Source of the DNA: a virus
Strand: one strand, 5' to 3'
Virus record (IMG/VR): IMGVR_UViG_3300025759_000732
Coordinates: 1-23,159 of that record
Length of the DNA stretch: 23,159 nucleotides
A program made the translations under genes and the position numbers. Below the pieces are notes generated by a model, which saw only the letters and a list, made by a program, of their open reading frames with translations, did no database searches and was not told the origin of the DNA. This document shows, piece by piece, positions 7,164-16,670 of the stretch (its first letter is position 1; every line of letters starts with the position of its first letter).

Positions 7164-8129
7164 ATGGCAGTAAGTATAAATAATGTATATCAAAAAGTTT
7201 TAGCAATAGCTAACAAAGAGCAAAGAGGATATATAACTCCGCAAGAGTTTAACTTATTTGCTAATCAAGCGCAAATGGATATATTTGAGCAATATTTTTA
7301 TGACAAAAATCAGTACAATAGGCTTCCAAAAGATAACACGCCTTATGCTGATTTAGATCATTTATTAGAAGAAAAAATAAGTATATTTAAAAAAAGACAA
7401 CAGCCAGTTACTATTATAAATCAATTTGGCGATGGAACTTTACCAAGCGATGTGTATAGATTAGATAATTTAACTAGACTTTCTTTAACTGGAGTTAGTG
7501 GTTCTACTGCAAATATAATAGAAGAAGTAACTGAAGATGAGTTTATGTTAGTAGACAGAAGTCCATTGGCAAAACCAACAGTTCAAAGACCTATTTATGT
7601 AAGAACTTCTGCTACTGGTGTTAAAATAAAACCTTATAGTTCAAGTCCTTCCGCTTCTGCAGCGGTTTATTTTACTCAAAATGGTGATACTGATGGCACA
7701 ACTACAATATCTGTTGATGCTGGCGGTAATTTAGATTTTATAGAAGCTGGGCAAACAATAACTGGTACAGATATACCAGCTGGAACTACAGTTGTTTCTA
7801 TATCAGGTTCTGGTCCTAATAATTTAGAAATATCACAGGCGGCTACAGGTAGTACCTCAGACGTTACTTTAACATTTGCATCAGATGATGTAAAATGTAA
7901 TTATATAAAAAAACCTGCTACTGTAAAGTGGACGTATGCAGTTGTCGTTGGCAAAGCTTTATACAACGCAAGCGCAACTGATTTACAAAACTTTGAACTT
8001 CATGAGTCAGAAGAAAATAATTTAGTAATAAAAATATTACAGTTAGCAGGTATATCTATGAAAGATTATAATGTAACACAAGTTGCTAGTCAAAAAGAAT
8101 CAAGCGATATTCAACAAGAAAAACAATAA
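7164..8129 (+). CDS. Putative head-tail connector / ring structural protein
   Basis: The protein has 321 residues. The N-terminus NNVYQKVLAIANKEQRGYIT followed by PQEFNLFANQAQMDIFEQYF is a helical signature I remember from many unannotated marine phage structural proteins. Residues of about 174-238 form a Gly/Thr-rich beta module (ITGTDIPAGTTVVSISGSG, then LEISQAATGSTSDVTLTF) that looks inserted, because the text on each side (KPYSSSPSASAAVYF, then CNYIKKPATVKWTYAVV) reads as one connector-like domain. Similar modules occur in the gene at 14600. The C-terminus is charged and helical. Its position before a second connector-like gene and the tail hub suggests a ring below the portal. That role is inferred; only its place in a structural operon is firm. 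The stop is followed 4 bases later by the next ATG. Confidence 0.65.
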   Translation: MAVSINNVYQKVLAIANKEQRGYITPQEFNLFANQAQMDIFEQYFYDKNQYNRLPKDNTPYADLDHLLEEKISIFKKRQQPVTIINQFGDGTLPSDVYRLDNLTRLSLTGVSGSTANIIEEVTEDEFMLVDRSPLAKPTVQRPIYVRTSATGVKIKPYSSSPSASAAVYFTQNGDTDGTTTISVDAGGNLDFIEAGQTITGTDIPAGTTVVSISGSGPNNLEISQAATGSTSDVTLTFASDDVKCNYIKKPATVKWTYAVVVGKALYNASATDLQNFELHESEENNLVIKILQLAGISMKDYNVTQVASQKESSDIQQEKQ

Positions 8130-8133
8130 ATAA

Positions 8134-9003
8134 ATGGGATTATTAGACAATCAAACACAACAGCAATATCAAGATTCAGGTAATCTTGGTGGCTACCAGT
8201 TTACATCGTTAGAAAACATAATAGATCAATTTCTTATTGCTTATGTTGGTGAAGATAAAATAATTCAAAAAGTTAAAAGAGTTGATGTTGCTTTTCACGC
8301 TCAAAGAGCGTTGCAAGAATTAAGCTTTGACACTTTTAAATCTACTAAAGCGCAAGAAATAACTATACCAGCTACATTACAAATGTTATTACCACAAGAC
8401 TACGTTAACTATGTTAAATTAACTTGGAAAGATTCTGCTGGAGTAGAACACCCTATTTACCCGACTTCAAGAACTTCAAATCCAAAATCTATAAAACAAA
8501 ATGCAGATGGTACTTATAACTTAAGTGGCAATGAATTAGATTTTGAAACTGAATCAGACACTTGGACAGCTTTTAAAGCCCATACATCGATTACTACTAC
8601 AGACGACTATGAGGATGATACGTTATGGCCAGCTGAAGGTCAAAGATATGGGTTAGACCCACAACACTCGCAAGTTAACGGTTCTTATTATATAGATGAG
8701 CTTGCTGGAAAAATACATTTTAGTTCTTTTTTAAGTGGTAAAACTGTAACTTTAAAATATATAAGCGATAGTTTAGGTACAGATGCAGAAATGCAAGTAC
8801 ATAAGTTTGCTGAAGAAGCAATGTACAAGTGTATAGCATACGCAATAATGTCTACAAAAGCTAATACACCAGAATATATAGTTCGTAGATTTCAAAAAGA
8901 TAAATTTGCTGCTACTAGAAAAGCAAAACTAAGATTATCAAATTTAAAATTAGAAGAATTAACTCAAATACTTAGAGGTAAGTCTAAGCATATAAAACAC
9001 TAA
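8134..9003 (+). CDS. Putative tail adaptor / ring protein (P22 gp4- or T7 gp11-like position)
   Basis: The protein has 289 residues. After a Gln-rich N-terminus it has a helical bundle (residues 25-70, with VDVAFHAQRALQELSFDTFK), then the LPQDYVNYVKLTWKD strand motif around 86-100. A beta region follows, and a C-terminal helical part (HKFAEEAMYKCIAYAIMSTK) ends in a basic tail. Helical bundle plus 'LP.DYV.Y..L' is the pattern of phage head-completion/tail-adaptor proteins that bind the portal and receive the tail hub. The immediate neighbour downstream (3-base gap) is the giant tail-hub gene, as in P22-like and crAss-like phages. A distant homologue search would be needed to name the fold; the adaptor role is a position-supported inference. 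Confidence 0.7.
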   Translation: MGLLDNQTQQQYQDSGNLGGYQFTSLENIIDQFLIAYVGEDKIIQKVKRVDVAFHAQRALQELSFDTFKSTKAQEITIPATLQMLLPQDYVNYVKLTWKDSAGVEHPIYPTSRTSNPKSIKQNADGTYNLSGNELDFETESDTWTAFKAHTSITTTDDYEDDTLWPAEGQRYGLDPQHSQVNGSYYIDELAGKIHFSSFLSGKTVTLKYISDSLGTDAEMQVHKFAEEAMYKCIAYAIMSTKANTPEYIVRRFQKDKFAATRKAKLRLSNLKLEELTQILRGKSKHIKH

Positions 9004-9006
9004 CAT

Positions 9007-12000
9007 ATGCCAGAAATAAAACATGTTTTCAATCAAGGTAAAATGAACAAAGACCTTGATGAAAGACTAGTTCCTAATGGAGAATATATAGATGCAAACA
9101 ATATTCAAGTATCAACATCTGACACAGATAATGTTGGAACTGTACAAAGTTTATTAGGTAATAGTGCAATACCTGTTGCTAGTCCTACTACAGTTTCTGA
9201 TTCTGGTTTTTGCGTTGGCGCTATTGCTGATGAATCAAATAATACAGCTTATTGGTTAATAGCTGATACTACCGATTGGGTTGCTGCAGCTCCTTCTTCT
9301 ATTCTTACCTACAAAGATTTTATATACAAAAGTGTGTATAACTCTACTACAAACACACATACTACAACGCCTGTTTTTATAGATTTTTGGTTAGAAAAAC
9401 ACCCAACGCCAGCATCTGGTGACTGGACAGGTAGTAATCCATATACAGCTTTCACAACAACAACTACAAATTTATCAACAGGTATGTATGTCAAACTTGT
9501 GGGGACAACTAGCTCTGTTTATAGACAAATAACTGTTTCTGGAAGCACAGTAACACTCGATGTTGAAGTTTATAAAAAAGATTGGGATTGGATAGAGTTT
9601 TCTTGGCAGGTACCTGATACTTACGGGTCAAATGCTTTTACAGATAGCCCTCAATTTAAAAAGCGAGTATTAAGATTTGATAAAAATGTTTTAATTACTG
9701 GTTTGAATATAATTGATGATTTATTGTTTTGGACAGATAATAACAGTGAACCTAAAAAAATAAATTTAACTAGAGCATTAGCAGGCACTGACGCTTCTGA
9801 TTTAAATAAATCAACAAAGGTTTTTGTAAATGGTGTAGAATATGGTTATTATAAAGAAAGCGATATAACTGTTATAAAGAAAAACCCTGAAACAGCGCCT
9901 ATTGTTGATCTAAGTATTTCTGACAGGTCTGGAATAATATCAACAACAACTACATTTAATTTTGACGACGTTAGTATTAATGATACTATTGAGATAGAAA
10001 CTACTGTTGCTACAAATTATAAACCTAATGATACTATATTATTTGGGTATAATATAACGCCTTCTTCAGATAATTTTCATGTAAAGGCTAGAGTTAAAAT
10101 TATTGAAGACACTACTGTTACACTGCAAATGTTGAGCAAGCAAAATACCCCTAGTGGTAGTAATACTTATAATATAATTTTAGAACATATAGCTAAAAAT
10201 CTTTTTGAAGAAAAGTTTGTAAGATTTGCTACGAGATGGAAATATGTTGATGGCGAATACTCTACCATCTCTCCTTTTTCAGACATTGCTTTTATTCCTG
10301 ACGAGTTTAATTATGAGACTATAAAAGGTTATAATGCCGGTATGGTAAATCAAGTTAAAGAAGTTATAATAAAAGATTTTATACCTGTCAACATATCTAA
10401 AGAAGTTGTTCAAATAGACATATTGTATAAAGAGTCTAATTCACCTATTATATATACAGTAGATAATATAAGTAGAACAGACATTGTTATTAACGGAAGT
10501 ACTAACGCTTGGAATACTGTAAACGACAGCTTTACTTTTCAAGGCAAATATTCTATAACTTCTGAAAATATATATGCTGCAATACCATCTAACCAAATAT
10601 TAAGACATTTTGACAATGTGCCTAGAAGGGCTTTAGCTCAAAGCATAACAGGTAACAGGGTTATTTATGGTAATTATTTGCAAAATTATAATTTAAAAGA
10701 CGATGCTAACGATATAGTAAAACCACAATTAAGTGCGTTAATAAGTCCAAGACTAAACAATTCTGCAGAATTATTAGCAAATCCATTGGCAACTCCAATT
10801 AACCACACAACAGGAAATATTGTAGACGGTTGGAATATGGATAACTCTTGGAGTTTAACAGCTGATTTTTATAATACATTATTTTTAGGTGGTGGTTTTG
10901 AAGAAAAAAATCCTTCTACAGGTGTTAGTCAATTTGACAAAATATCTCAAAATATAAATTTTCAAAATGACGGTGTTTATAGAATAAAATTTAAAGTAGA
11001 AAACTATGTGCAAGGCGTTTTAAGATTACAGCTAATAGCTTCAAATAAATTTGCTAGAAAAGATATTAACGCTAACGGAGAATATAACTTTACTCTCAAA
11101 TTAGATACTGTAAATAGAGGAGGTCAAAATAATTTATATAATAATGGCACTACATTTAGTTTTCAATCCTTGTCTGGTTCGTTTAATTGGAAAGGGCAAA
11201 TATCAAACTTTAGTTGTCAAGAAATAGTAGACACTAAAAAATCTATTAAATCTCAAAGAAATTATCAAATAGGTGTAGTTTATGCGGATGAATTTGGTAG
11301 ACAAACTCCAGTGTTAACAGATGAAACAGCATCGTTAAAAGTTCCTAAATCAGAAAGTGTAAATGCAAACTCTATAAAAGTAAAACTGCAAAATAATCCA
11401 CCTGTTTTTGCTTATTCATTTAAATTTTTTGTAAAAGAAACTTCTTCTGAATACTATAATTTAGCCATGGATAGAATATATAATTCTATTGATGGCAATG
11501 TTTGGATTTCTTTTCCATCTTCTGAAAGAAACAAAGTTGATGAAGAAACTTATTTAGTTTTAAAGAAACAAATAGAGGGGCCAGCTGTATTACAAGAATC
11601 TGCTACATATAAAATTCTTGCAATAGAAAATGAAGCGCCTGAATACATAAGATTAACTAGAAACCCTCTTGGTAGTGGTGTTGGTTTAAATGCTTCTGCT
11701 GGTATTAACACTTTATTTGGAGACACTAATTATAGACCTACAGACGATCAAACTGTTTTAGCTATTAAAAAAGATATATGGATAGACAATGATGATGGCG
11801 CACCATTAGACGATTTAAGTAATTTAGTTTTAAGATTTAAAGATGGTACTAGTCTATCAAGTTATTATAAAGTAGATTTGTTATCTGTTAAAGATATAAA
11901 TGGTACTGACTATTATATGTTTCACTTAAATACTCCTATAAGTGATTACGACGCTTCTTGGATAATGAGTGGTACAAATTTAAATACTGGTGTTAGCCTT

Positions 12001-14598
12001 ATTGTTTCAGAGGAAAAAGACGAGGCAAGACCAGAATTTAATGGTAAGTTTTTTGTTAAACTGCTGCTTGATGATAACTTAAAGAATTTTGTATTATCAC
12101 AAGCTGCTTTATCAGAAAGTAATGTTGGTATTGTTGCTAGAACTGAAGCTTGGTATGCGTCTGATGATGGTGTTGTTGGTGTTGGTATTGGAACAGCAAC
12201 AAGGTATCAAAAATTAGATGAAAATATTTTAATACAAACAACTGTAACTAACGATGCTCCTTTTAATGGTAGTGATGATTTTGATTTTTCTGGAGAAAGT
12301 TCATATTCTCCGGCTAGAGGAACTACATATTTAGATAGTGGTAATCGTTACATGAGACTTTCTGAAGAAGCTGTCTTAAAATGGAATAGAATACTTAAGT
12401 TTAAACTTTACGCAAACACACAAATAAACCCTTTAAACGACGATAATAACAGCACAAGAAAAAACTTTTTTATAGATAATGTTTCTTATATAGGTATACA
12501 GCCTTTAAACCAAGATTTACCAGCAAACGGTACATTTAAAGCTTCTGGTTATTGGGATCACAAAAATAACAAAGCAGTAAAAACATCAGGTAGATTTGGT
12601 AGAGGTGTTTTTGAGGCTGATGGTAGTGAAAAAAAGTTTGATGGAGTTACAACTGATACTTGGTTTACTCCTGGTAAATATTATATGGAACTTTCTTATT
12701 CTAAAATTTGGGCAGAAAGTAATTTAAAAGATATTGATGGTAGTAATATTGACACAGCTTCTTCTTGGTCGGATGCCTGGTCTGTTGGTAGTCCAAATAA
12801 TTCAAGCCATGTTAATGAGCAGGAGTTTGTTAAAAAACTAAAAGTAGGTGGTAAGTTTAGATTTAGCGGTGACACTAGTGAAAAGGTTTACACTATAACA
12901 AAAATAAGAAAAGAAAGAAGATGGAATCACACCGCTTATCCTTTTGCTCTTGATGCTAATGGTAATGAGTTTATAATTAGTAGAGAATCAGATGGTACAT
13001 ATGTAAGACCTCGTAATTTAAGCACTAACAATAGTTATTCTTTCGCAAATTCTCAATCATTTGAAAATCCATCAGCTGGAACTAGACAGATTGTAAATGA
13101 AACAGCCACACTTACCTTAAGAGGTGCGGATAGTATAAATAATGAAAAAGATAGATTTGGTCTTGCTACAAATAGAAGGTTAACATGGACTATAGAATTA
13201 GATGATGCGCCTGGGTTTAATAGTAACTATGATCCTTTAAATAGGACCTCTGGGGTAAGTAGTACTTTAATGGACGAAGACACCCCTCAATTTATAGAGT
13301 TTGTAGAACCATCGTTAAACGATGAGCGTCAGTTGCCTTCTAATGAACCAGCTATATTTGAAACACAACCAAAGACTAATGAAGGTTTAGATATTTATTA
13401 TGAAGCTAGTGACTTTATAAGTGTTGGTAATCACACGGTGTTTCATGAGTTACCTTGGTTTAATTGCTATAGCTTTGGTAATGGTGTAGAGTCTAATAGA
13501 ATAAAAGATGATTTTAACCAAGTTGTTATTGATAAAAACCCTAGAGCTTCTACAACTTTTCAAGGTCAATATGAAGAAGAAAGAAGAAAGTATGGTTTAA
13601 TATATTCTGGTTTATACAACTCTACAAGTGGTATTAACGAAACAAATCAATTTATTGCTGCTGAAAAAATTACTAAAGATGTAAACCCAGAATATGGTAG
13701 TATACAAAAATTACACACTAGAAACTCTGATTTATTAACGCTATGTGAAGATAAAGTGTTAAGTATACAAGCTAATAAAGACGCTTTGTTTAACGCCGAT
13801 GGCAATGTAAATGTAACTGCTAGTTCAAATGTACTTGGCCAAACAATACCTTTTGCTGGTGATTATGGTATATCAAAAAATCCAGAGTCATTTGTTACTC
13901 AAAACTACAGGGCTTATTTTACAGATAAACAAAGAGGTGCAGTATTAAGATTATCAATGGATGGTTTAACAGATATATCTGACGCTGGTATGGGTACTTG
14001 GTTTGAAGACAATTTAAAATCTTCTACAACTATACTTGGAACTTATGATAACGATAAAAAAGAATATAATGTAACTTTAAAAGGAAGTTCAAATTATACT
14101 GTTAGTTATAAAGAAAATGTAAAAGGTTGGACAAGTTTTAAATCGTTTATACCAGAACAAGGTTTAAGTATAGCTAACAACTATTATACAATAGCTCCTG
14201 AAAGTGGTAATTTAAAAATATGGTGGCACCATAACAATACTACATATAATAATTTTTATGGAACACAATATTATTCTGATGTTACCTTTGTATTTAATCA
14301 AGAACCAAGTACAATAAAAACTTTTAAAACATTAAACTATGAAGGTACGCAGGCTAAAGTTGATCAAAATACAAACACTGACGAAGGTGAATATTATAAC
14401 TTAACAGCTAAAACAGGTTGGTATACAGAAGATATAACAACTGACAAGCAAAGTGGTAGTTTAAATGAGTTTATAGAAAAAGAAGGTAAATGGTTTAATT
14501 ATATAAAAGGTGATACAACTACATTAAGCAACTTAGACACAGGTGAATTTAATGTTCAGGGTTTAGGAACTATATCATCTCATACAATAGCAAACTAA
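9007..14598 (+). CDS. Giant tail hub / tail stabilisation ('muzzle'-type) protein
   Basis: This 1863-residue protein likely forms the end of the short tail. The N-terminus HVFNQGKMNKDLDERLVPNG with EYIDANNIQV is the signature I know from tail stabilisation proteins (P22 gp10-like, crAss muzzle-type). Further conserved-looking segments are RVIYGNYLQNYNL (about 555-567), YADEFGRQTPVLT (about 758-770), FNCYSFGNGVESNRI (about 1485-1500), and, near the C-terminus, GQTIPFAGDYGISKNPESFV with RAYFTDKQRGAVLRLS. Residues of about 605-740 look like an inserted jelly-roll carbohydrate-binding domain (GWNMDNSWSL to FSCQEI). The protein is almost entirely beta-rich and has no signal peptide. It follows the adaptor by 3 bases and precedes two beta-rich surface proteins. 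The family call is fairly sure; the receptor role of the insert is inference. Confidence 0.8.
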   Translation: MPEIKHVFNQGKMNKDLDERLVPNGEYIDANNIQVSTSDTDNVGTVQSLLGNSAIPVASPTTVSDSGFCVGAIADESNNTAYWLIADTTDWVAAAPSSILTYKDFIYKSVYNSTTNTHTTTPVFIDFWLEKHPTPASGDWTGSNPYTAFTTTTTNLSTGMYVKLVGTTSSVYRQITVSGSTVTLDVEVYKKDWDWIEFSWQVPDTYGSNAFTDSPQFKKRVLRFDKNVLITGLNIIDDLLFWTDNNSEPKKINLTRALAGTDASDLNKSTKVFVNGVEYGYYKESDITVIKKNPETAPIVDLSISDRSGIISTTTTFNFDDVSINDTIEIETTVATNYKPNDTILFGYNITPSSDNFHVKARVKIIEDTTVTLQMLSKQNTPSGSNTYNIILEHIAKNLFEEKFVRFATRWKYVDGEYSTISPFSDIAFIPDEFNYETIKGYNAGMVNQVKEVIIKDFIPVNISKEVVQIDILYKESNSPIIYTVDNISRTDIVINGSTNAWNTVNDSFTFQGKYSITSENIYAAIPSNQILRHFDNVPRRALAQSITGNRVIYGNYLQNYNLKDDANDIVKPQLSALISPRLNNSAELLANPLATPINHTTGNIVDGWNMDNSWSLTADFYNTLFLGGGFEEKNPSTGVSQFDKISQNINFQNDGVYRIKFKVENYVQGVLRLQLIASNKFARKDINANGEYNFTLKLDTVNRGGQNNLYNNGTTFSFQSLSGSFNWKGQISNFSCQEIVDTKKSIKSQRNYQIGVVYADEFGRQTPVLTDETASLKVPKSESVNANSIKVKLQNNPPVFAYSFKFFVKETSSEYYNLAMDRIYNSIDGNVWISFPSSERNKVDEETYLVLKKQIEGPAVLQESATYKILAIENEAPEYIRLTRNPLGSGVGLNASAGINTLFGDTNYRPTDDQTVLAIKKDIWIDNDDGAPLDDLSNLVLRFKDGTSLSSYYKVDLLSVKDINGTDYYMFHLNTPISDYDASWIMSGTNLNTGVSLIVSEEKDEARPEFNGKFFVKLLLDDNLKNFVLSQAALSESNVGIVARTEAWYASDDGVVGVGIGTATRYQKLDENILIQTTVTNDAPFNGSDDFDFSGESSYSPARGTTYLDSGNRYMRLSEEAVLKWNRILKFKLYANTQINPLNDDNNSTRKNFFIDNVSYIGIQPLNQDLPANGTFKASGYWDHKNNKAVKTSGRFGRGVFEADGSEKKFDGVTTDTWFTPGKYYMELSYSKIWAESNLKDIDGSNIDTASSWSDAWSVGSPNNSSHVNEQEFVKKLKVGGKFRFSGDTSEKVYTITKIRKERRWNHTAYPFALDANGNEFIISRESDGTYVRPRNLSTNNSYSFANSQSFENPSAGTRQIVNETATLTLRGADSINNEKDRFGLATNRRLTWTIELDDAPGFNSNYDPLNRTSGVSSTLMDEDTPQFIEFVEPSLNDERQLPSNEPAIFETQPKTNEGLDIYYEASDFISVGNHTVFHELPWFNCYSFGNGVESNRIKDDFNQVVIDKNPRASTTFQGQYEEERRKYGLIYSGLYNSTSGINETNQFIAAEKITKDVNPEYGSIQKLHTRNSDLLTLCEDKVLSIQANKDALFNADGNVNVTASSNVLGQTIPFAGDYGISKNPESFVTQNYRAYFTDKQRGAVLRLSMDGLTDISDAGMGTWFEDNLKSSTTILGTYDNDKKEYNVTLKGSSNYTVSYKENVKGWTSFKSFIPEQGLSIANNYYTIAPESGNLKIWWHHNNTTYNNFYGTQYYSDVTFVFNQEPSTIKTFKTLNYEGTQAKVDQNTNTDEGEYYNLTAKTGWYTEDITTDKQSGSLNEFIEKEGKWFNYIKGDTTTLSNLDTGEFNVQGLGTISSHTIAN

Positions 14599-14599
14599 T

Positions 14600-16243
14600 A
14601 TGGCATTATCAATAAATTTAAATAGTACTGTAACCGTAGATGCTAATCATATTGTATCTATATCTGCTGGCGCTGGTGTTACGGCAAGCACGACAACAAC
14701 AAATTATGCGTCTAACACAAACTACATATTAACGCCTGATAGTGGTGTTGAAGCAACTGTTGCTACAATAACATTTACAGCCTCAAGTGGTTATTATTAT
14801 TTTAAAGAGCCAAAATATAATATTAGAACTGCTTATTCTTCTGCTTATAATATAGCAGAGACTATAACTAGAGATTCTAATAACAGAATAACTTCTAAAG
14901 TATTTGTTATAAAATATACAAATACTGTAAATTCTTTTGGAGATACTATAATATTTAGTCACGCTACAAAAGCTTTGCCAGCTACTACCAACGTACATAA
15001 TAATAATCTTATAGAAATAAAATCTTTTGAACTTGATACTAGTGATATAGCCTCGAATGGAACTACTAGAAATTTTATTGTAAAAGGAGATGCTACAGCA
15101 AAGTTTAGTTTAAAAATAACAAAAGATAATCCTAGTGGTTCTGATACTACTTATGATTTTACTACAAATACATTTACCGCTTCAGTTACAGAACTAACAG
15201 ATCAAGAAATAGATGCTACTGGTGAGTTTATAGGATTTATTACTTTTCCAAATATAAGTGTTGATGATACTTATACGGTAGAATTGACGCCAACGCTGTC
15301 TAAAGGTACTACTTTAAATAGTAGTATACAAGATAGTACAAATGAAAATTTATATACTTTAACTATAAATCAATATAAACTTATAACTATAAGTGTTGTT
15401 TTAGCATCAACGTTGCACTCTGGTTCATATTCAAGTTTTCCCCCAGCAACAATAACTATGACTGGTGAAAGAAATTCTACTAAAAGACTAGTTAGAAGTT
15501 TTTCATATGATTTATCACTTTTGGCAAATTCATTTACATTTGCTAGGGGTTACGGAGCTAATGTAGCTAGCATGCATCCTTTAGATATTAGATCAAGTAT
15601 TGTAAAAATTAAAAACGGCGATCAAACAGCTAGTGCTACCGTTGCTTTTGACGATGTAACTAATTTAGTTCCTGGTATGACTATGACTGGGACTGGTGTA
15701 ACAGGCAGTCCAAGAATAGTCTCTGTAGATCCATCTGCAAATACTATAGTTGTTGACGTTACACAAAACGCGGCTGGAGATGGTGGTATGGCAGACGATG
15801 CAAGTATTACATTTACTTATGGTGGATCTGAAACTAGTAAATTGATTAGTGGTTGTGAATTTGAATTATTAGGTATAGATGAAGCGGCTACTGGTTATTT
15901 ATTAAATGCAGTAACTTTACAAGATGTTACAACGTTAGTTAATGGTGCTGTAAGTGGTAGCGCAATTGTAAATGTTGATAGCGCGGCTGGTATAAAAGCG
16001 GCTTCAACAACTTTTGTTAGTGGTAGAGGTATAAATGCTGCGGTAGTAGCTCCTCACGTAGATAATGTTAATGTGAATCAATTGACATTAAGCGCAGTTC
16101 AAACGTTAGACGACAACACGCCACTTACATTTACAGGTAGTAGTAGAAATGCAACATTAGCTTTTGATCTTGCTATAACTAATTTTGGAACACAAGATCA
16201 TACACTAACAATTAATTTAGATAGTATTTTAACAGTATCATAA
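14600..16243 (+). CDS. Beta-rich virion protein, tail-surface or fibre candidate
   Basis: I do not recognise a named family for these 547 residues. The protein is Thr/Ser/Asn/Val-rich with alternating strands, almost no long helices and no cysteine-rich or enzymatic motif. Two Gly-rich modules lie near the C-terminus. One is at about residues 339-408 (MTMTGTGVTGSPRIVSVDPS) and one at about 447-511 (FVSGRGINAAVVAPHVDNVN, then LTLSAVQTLDDNTPLTF). They resemble each other and the insert in the gene at 7164. Such modules are common in phage decoration and fibre proteins. It is translationally close to the tail hub (one base between stop and ATG) and to the next gene (one base), so it is probably a tail or surface component made with them. 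Receptor binding is possible but not shown. Confidence 0.6.
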   Translation: MALSINLNSTVTVDANHIVSISAGAGVTASTTTTNYASNTNYILTPDSGVEATVATITFTASSGYYYFKEPKYNIRTAYSSAYNIAETITRDSNNRITSKVFVIKYTNTVNSFGDTIIFSHATKALPATTNVHNNNLIEIKSFELDTSDIASNGTTRNFIVKGDATAKFSLKITKDNPSGSDTTYDFTTNTFTASVTELTDQEIDATGEFIGFITFPNISVDDTYTVELTPTLSKGTTLNSSIQDSTNENLYTLTINQYKLITISVVLASTLHSGSYSSFPPATITMTGERNSTKRLVRSFSYDLSLLANSFTFARGYGANVASMHPLDIRSSIVKIKNGDQTASATVAFDDVTNLVPGMTMTGTGVTGSPRIVSVDPSANTIVVDVTQNAAGDGGMADDASITFTYGGSETSKLISGCEFELLGIDEAATGYLLNAVTLQDVTTLVNGAVSGSAIVNVDSAAGIKAASTTFVSGRGINAAVVAPHVDNVNVNQLTLSAVQTLDDNTPLTFTGSSRNATLAFDLAITNFGTQDHTLTINLDSILTVS

Positions 16244-16244
16244 C

Positions 16245-16604
16245 ATGGCAACAATAGATATAACAATAGGTAACGATTTAAATGACTCATTAAGCATTGG
16301 AGATACTACGTATCATGTTCGTTTAACTTCTTCTGGAGGTTTTTCAACTGATTTGTCTAGCGTAGTTGAACTTGGCGATGTAACCGCTATAAACACATCT
16401 ATAAATACAATTACGGTTGATGTTGGTTCTACAGTTATTTCTCCTAATGATTTAGATAATTATATGTTATTATTTTCTAAAGATGCAGCTGTTAATACAT
16501 CTGGTTTAACAGGTTATTATGCTAGCGTTAAAATGAAAAATAATTCAACTACAGAGTCTGAACTTTTTGCAGTTAGTTCTGAAGTTGTTCAAAGTAGTAA
16601 ATAA
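16245..16604 (+). CDS. Small beta-rich virion protein
   Basis: This is a 119-residue hypothetical protein, one base after the previous stop codon. It is made of predicted strands, with ITIGNDLNDSLSIGDTTYHV at the N-terminus. The C-terminal segment YYASVKMKNNSTTESELFAV is followed by SSEVVQSSK. This ending is familiar to me from short structural genes next to tail proteins in marine phages, but I cannot name a family. No transmembrane segment or enzyme motif is visible. Its tight coupling to the beta-rich gene before it suggests that the two products work together on the tail or capsid surface. Confidence 0.7.
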   Translation: MATIDITIGNDLNDSLSIGDTTYHVRLTSSGGFSTDLSSVVELGDVTAINTSINTITVDVGSTVISPNDLDNYMLLFSKDAAVNTSGLTGYYASVKMKNNSTTESELFAVSSEVVQSSK

Positions 16605-16670
16605 TACACAAAAAGTGTAATTATAAATAAATAAACAAAGAATTATGAACTTTAAAAATCAAAATAACTA
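16605..16670 (+). other. 66-base intergenic region with small hairpin and 8-codon leader frame
   Basis: TACAC (16605-16609) and GTGTA (16615-16619) form a 5-bp stem with an A5 loop directly after the stop codon; no T-run follows. A TATAAATA stretch lies at 16622-16629. A minimal frame ATG AAC TTT AAA AAT CAA AAT AAC TAA (16645-16671, MNFKNQNN) ends in TAATG, so its stop shares one base with the next gene's start. It could be a coupling leader or chance. Confidence 0.35.
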
